Assembly: GCA_030428695.1 (NCBI GenBank) | Contig: JAUIEM010000233.1 | Coordinates: 1 to 15,560 of the forward strand | Direction of reading: 5' to 3' | Source of the DNA: a bacterium | Lineage (GTDB): Bacteria; Planctomycetota; J058; JAJDCP01 | DNA: 15,560 nucleotides | Shown: positions 13,864 to 15,560 of the stretch, piece after piece | Layout: the number at the start of each line of letters is the position of its first letter | Position numbering within the stretch: position 1 is the first letter of the stretch | Notes under the pieces: generated by a model | Told to the model about the DNA's origin: nothing | The model's input: the letters and a program-made list of their open reading frames with translations, nothing else | Databases searched by the model: none | Program-made: the position numbers and the translations under genes

Positions 13864-14606
13864 TTGAAATTATCCGGGTTGGACATTAACAAAACTGCGC
13901 CGTATTCCTCTCCGAAACTTCCCTGGATCAGACACCACTTCCCTCGCGTCCCATCAATGCTATCTCTGACGGATTCTTCAGAGGAAATGATTTCACTATT
14001 GACGGCTCTCCATGCCTCGGTCGGGCGGATCGAAAATCCGGCATATCGATATTCCAATATTTTAAACGGACTTTCACCGGCACAAGCATATTCCATCTTG
14101 AAGTCGACGGCATACTGATCGTCGGATAGTGAGTGCAGACTAACTGTTTGAATTTCGTTCAGAGCCACCTTATTCTTGCCGTCTTTCAAAACCACATGCT
14201 CGTGCAAGGCACTAAAGCCATTTTGAAATTCTTTTTTAAACCCAGCAAAACGGACAGTACCCTGTTTATAGTCCAGATTCCAGAAGTCGAGTGTATCCTG
14301 CTCGAATTCTACTCTCGTCCAGGGATTCCAAACCCCATAATGATGGTAATGATCCGCCGGTTGGATCTGAGTAAGCGTATGCCCGCTCAAGGTTTTTAAG
14401 GGGTGAATAAAACCGCTGCGATTGTATACTGGATCAATTCCAGCAGGTGATTCATATTCTTCATATTGGTAAGATAGGACCGACCGGTTATTGATGGTAA
14501 AATGAAGCGCCCCATTTTCTTTAGAAGAATAGACCTGCTCCTGGTTCTGTTCAAAAGAGCAAAAGGAGGTTAAAAGTACCAGGAAAATGAGGAACACAGC
14601 TTTCAT
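13836..14606 (-). CDS. PmoA-family (DUF6807-like) secreted protein, C-terminus lost at junction
   Basis: About 257 residues of a Bacteroidota-type protein of the family annotated as methane oxygenase PmoA-like. Despite the name it is generally linked with carbohydrate gene clusters rather than methane oxidation. An N-terminal hydrophobic signal (1-16, ending near LLTSFC) suggests export, possibly as a lipoprotein at C16, although the lipobox is not classical. The signature QIQPADHYHHYGVWNPWTRV (80-99) followed by DTLDFWNL is clear, as is the late NFNHPEPLRVWP. The sequence then runs into the high-GC side and family resemblance ends; the last 40 or so residues are missing. It starts 6 bases after the TfoX-domain gene, with no Shine-Dalgarno site, as usual in Bacteroidota. 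The readable frame beyond the junction to 13575 is artefactual. Confidence 0.83.
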
Positions 14607-14612
14607 ATTATT

Positions 14613-14957
14613 TTATTTTGGGCCATCTTTTTTGGCTTTTTTCTTCTTGGGCTTGGGCTCTGGAAGCTCCTCAACCGTCAGCTTGATCAGTTGGCTGATC
14701 CATTCACGATCTTCTAATTGGTCCTCGATTAGGAAGCTATTCTTGGCTCCCGGGTAGGGCGGGGCTTCCACAGGATCTTGGATGAAGGCTCTTACTGCTT
14801 GTGTAGGCTTAACAAAGAGTTTGTTATCACAAATGAGTGCAAAGATCTTGTGATCGGCAAACAGGCCGTATTCACCGAACATTTTCCTGGCCTTTATCTC
14901 GCCAGGATGATCTATCTGATCGACAACAAAGTTTACGAATACTTGATCCGAAGCCAT
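14613..14957 (-). CDS. TfoX N-terminal-domain protein
   Basis: A 114-residue protein with the TfoX/Sxy N-terminal domain, shown by RKMFGEYGLFADHKIFALICDNKLFVK-type residues at 24-50 and PYPGAKNSFLIED later. Full TfoX/Sxy proteins regulate competence, but stand-alone N-terminal-domain proteins like this one are widespread and mostly uncharacterised. The C-terminal 16 residues are Lys/Pro-rich (KPKKKKAKK), possibly for binding nucleic acid. Only 6 bases separate it from the DUF1059 gene upstream and 6 from the PmoA-like gene downstream, so the genes may be cotranscribed. AT-rich codon use contrasts with the left part of the window. Confidence 0.88.
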   Translation of the reverse strand: MASDQVFVNFVVDQIDHPGEIKARKMFGEYGLFADHKIFALICDNKLFVKPTQAVRAFIQDPVEAPPYPGAKNSFLIEDQLEDREWISQLIKLTVEELPEPKPKKKKAKKDGPK

Positions 14958-14963
14958 AGTGTT

Positions 14964-15206
14964 TTATTTATCAGTGTTTGGCAATGCTTCAAATTCCTTT
15001 CGCTTTTGGTCCATCCAAGCCTTCATTGCGTCCGAAGATTGCATAAGTTGCTGCATTTCATTCATTGCCGCCAGGTGAGCTTGATCTCCTTTTTGAAACA
15101 TGTCCATTCCATGTTTTTTGCTTTGTTCGGCCATTTCTTCAAAAGTTTCGGCATGAAATTCCAGGTCGCAGGCTCCGCCTAGTTGTTTGCAAGTCATTGT
15201 TTTCAT
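14964..15206 (-). CDS. DUF1059 family protein
   Basis: An 80-residue protein beginning MKTMTCKQLGGACDLEFHAE, the typical DUF1059 start with its paired cysteines (C6 and C12) and a following His. The second half is a Met/Lys/Gln-rich helix (MNEMQQLMQSSDAMKAWMDQ). Function unknown; the cysteines suggest metal or thiol chemistry, which is inference. I chose the ATG at 15204-15206 over the longer in-frame start at 15272, because the extra residues do not fit the family and would overlap the DUF2461 gene. It ends 6 bases before the TfoX-domain gene and starts 52 bases after the DUF2461 gene. Confidence 0.85.
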   Translation of the reverse strand: MKTMTCKQLGGACDLEFHAETFEEMAEQSKKHGMDMFQKGDQAHLAAMNEMQQLMQSSDAMKAWMDQKRKEFEALPNTDK

Positions 15207-15258
15207 AATGGATTGATTTAATAAAAAACTGAATGGTGATAAATGAAGCACTCCCCAT

Positions 15259-15560
15259 CTAATCCATGGCACGGTTCAAAAATTCATCAAAGGGATGTAA
15301 GGCTTTGAAAACTTCACCGCAATGAGCCACAAAACCTTCAGACAAAACCGTTTGATCTTCACAACTATGCGTAGCGAGAAAGCTTTTATGCCGAAGTAAT
15401 TCTATCTCCGGATGATCTTTCGGGTAATCCCGTGGAGCAGTTTTCAACTTTTCTCCTTCCATTTCTCCAAAGTACTGCTTAAAACTCTTACTGTTGAGAA
15501 TCTTCTTTAGATCAGCTGCATTATAGGCAATTTCCTGACGAATGGCCTTCAACCAAGGCC
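15259..15560 (-). CDS. DUF2461 family protein, C-terminal part (5' end outside window)
   Basis: The last roughly 100 residues of a DUF2461 protein, a widespread family of unknown function common in Bacteroidota and Actinobacteria. The frame is open to the window edge and reads PWLKAIRQEIAYNAADLKKI, matching the segment after the family's glycine-rich middle, so the gene continues beyond base 15560. The TTG at 15552 is an internal codon, not a start. RDYPKDHPEIELLRHKSF (about 45-62) is also typical. The stop is TAG. Confidence 0.85.
   Translation of the reverse strand, partial: PWLKAIRQEIAYNAADLKKILNSKSFKQYFGEMEGEKLKTAPRDYPKDHPEIELLRHKSFLATHSCEDQTVLSEGFVAHCGEVFKALHPFDEFLNRAMD

Noticed and set aside
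13861..14118. Extension of the glycerate kinase frame past the junction
   Set aside because: It is antisense to the PmoA-like gene and lacks the kinase C-terminal motifs.
14133..14399. 88-residue plus-strand ORF in the low-GC part
   Set aside because: It lies wholly antisense to the clearly recognised PmoA-like gene and has no domain.

Overview
The window joins two unrelated kinds of DNA. Bases 1 to about 13,860 are very GC-rich, with strong third-position G/C bias, clear Shine-Dalgarno sites and several GTG starts. They look like one uncultured high-GC Gram-negative bacterium, perhaps Planctomycetota or Myxococcota-like; I cannot place it more exactly. Bases from about 13,861 to the end are AT-rich, lack Shine-Dalgarno sites and carry a typical Bacteroidota gene set. 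Both genes at the boundary, a glycerate kinase from the left and a PmoA-like protein from the right, are cut at the same place. The boundary is therefore most simply an assembly chimera or an abrupt recombination point, and the two sides should be interpreted separately.

Left part, in order: the C-terminal part of an RND efflux permease with an acidic tail (1-1920, +); a small EF-hand protein and a three-helix membrane protein forming a minus-strand pair (1937-2713); a divergent promoter region with a perfect 8-bp inverted repeat; a PH-like membrane protein (2800-3858, +); a fusion of a PuuD-like membrane domain with a cupredoxin and a beta-sandwich domain (3848-5617, -); a peroxiredoxin-fold protein without its peroxidatic cysteine (5822-6337, -); and a 725-residue protein I do not recognise (6486-8663, +).

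The main discovery is at 8818-10059. A secreted thioredoxin-like protein is interrupted by one in-frame TGA (9058-9060). The reading frame, the protein character and the fold context continue through it. The bases just after the TGA can fold into a long stem-loop with an AGUCU apical loop, as expected of a bacterial SECIS element. Codon choice becomes unusual for this genome exactly there. I read it as one 413-residue selenoprotein with selenocysteine at position 81, not as an 80-residue ORF plus a separate downstream gene.

After it come an 88-residue four-cysteine protein (10113-10379), a clan GH-A glycoside hydrolase of beta-galactosidase type (10492-12840), a less GC-rich spacer, and the truncated glycerate kinase (12967 to about 13860). 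The right part, all on the minus strand, holds a truncated PmoA-family protein, a TfoX N-terminal-domain protein, a DUF1059 protein and the C-terminal part of a DUF2461 protein. No rRNA, tRNA, CRISPR array or insertion sequence was seen. No gene-free stretch exceeds about 205 bases.
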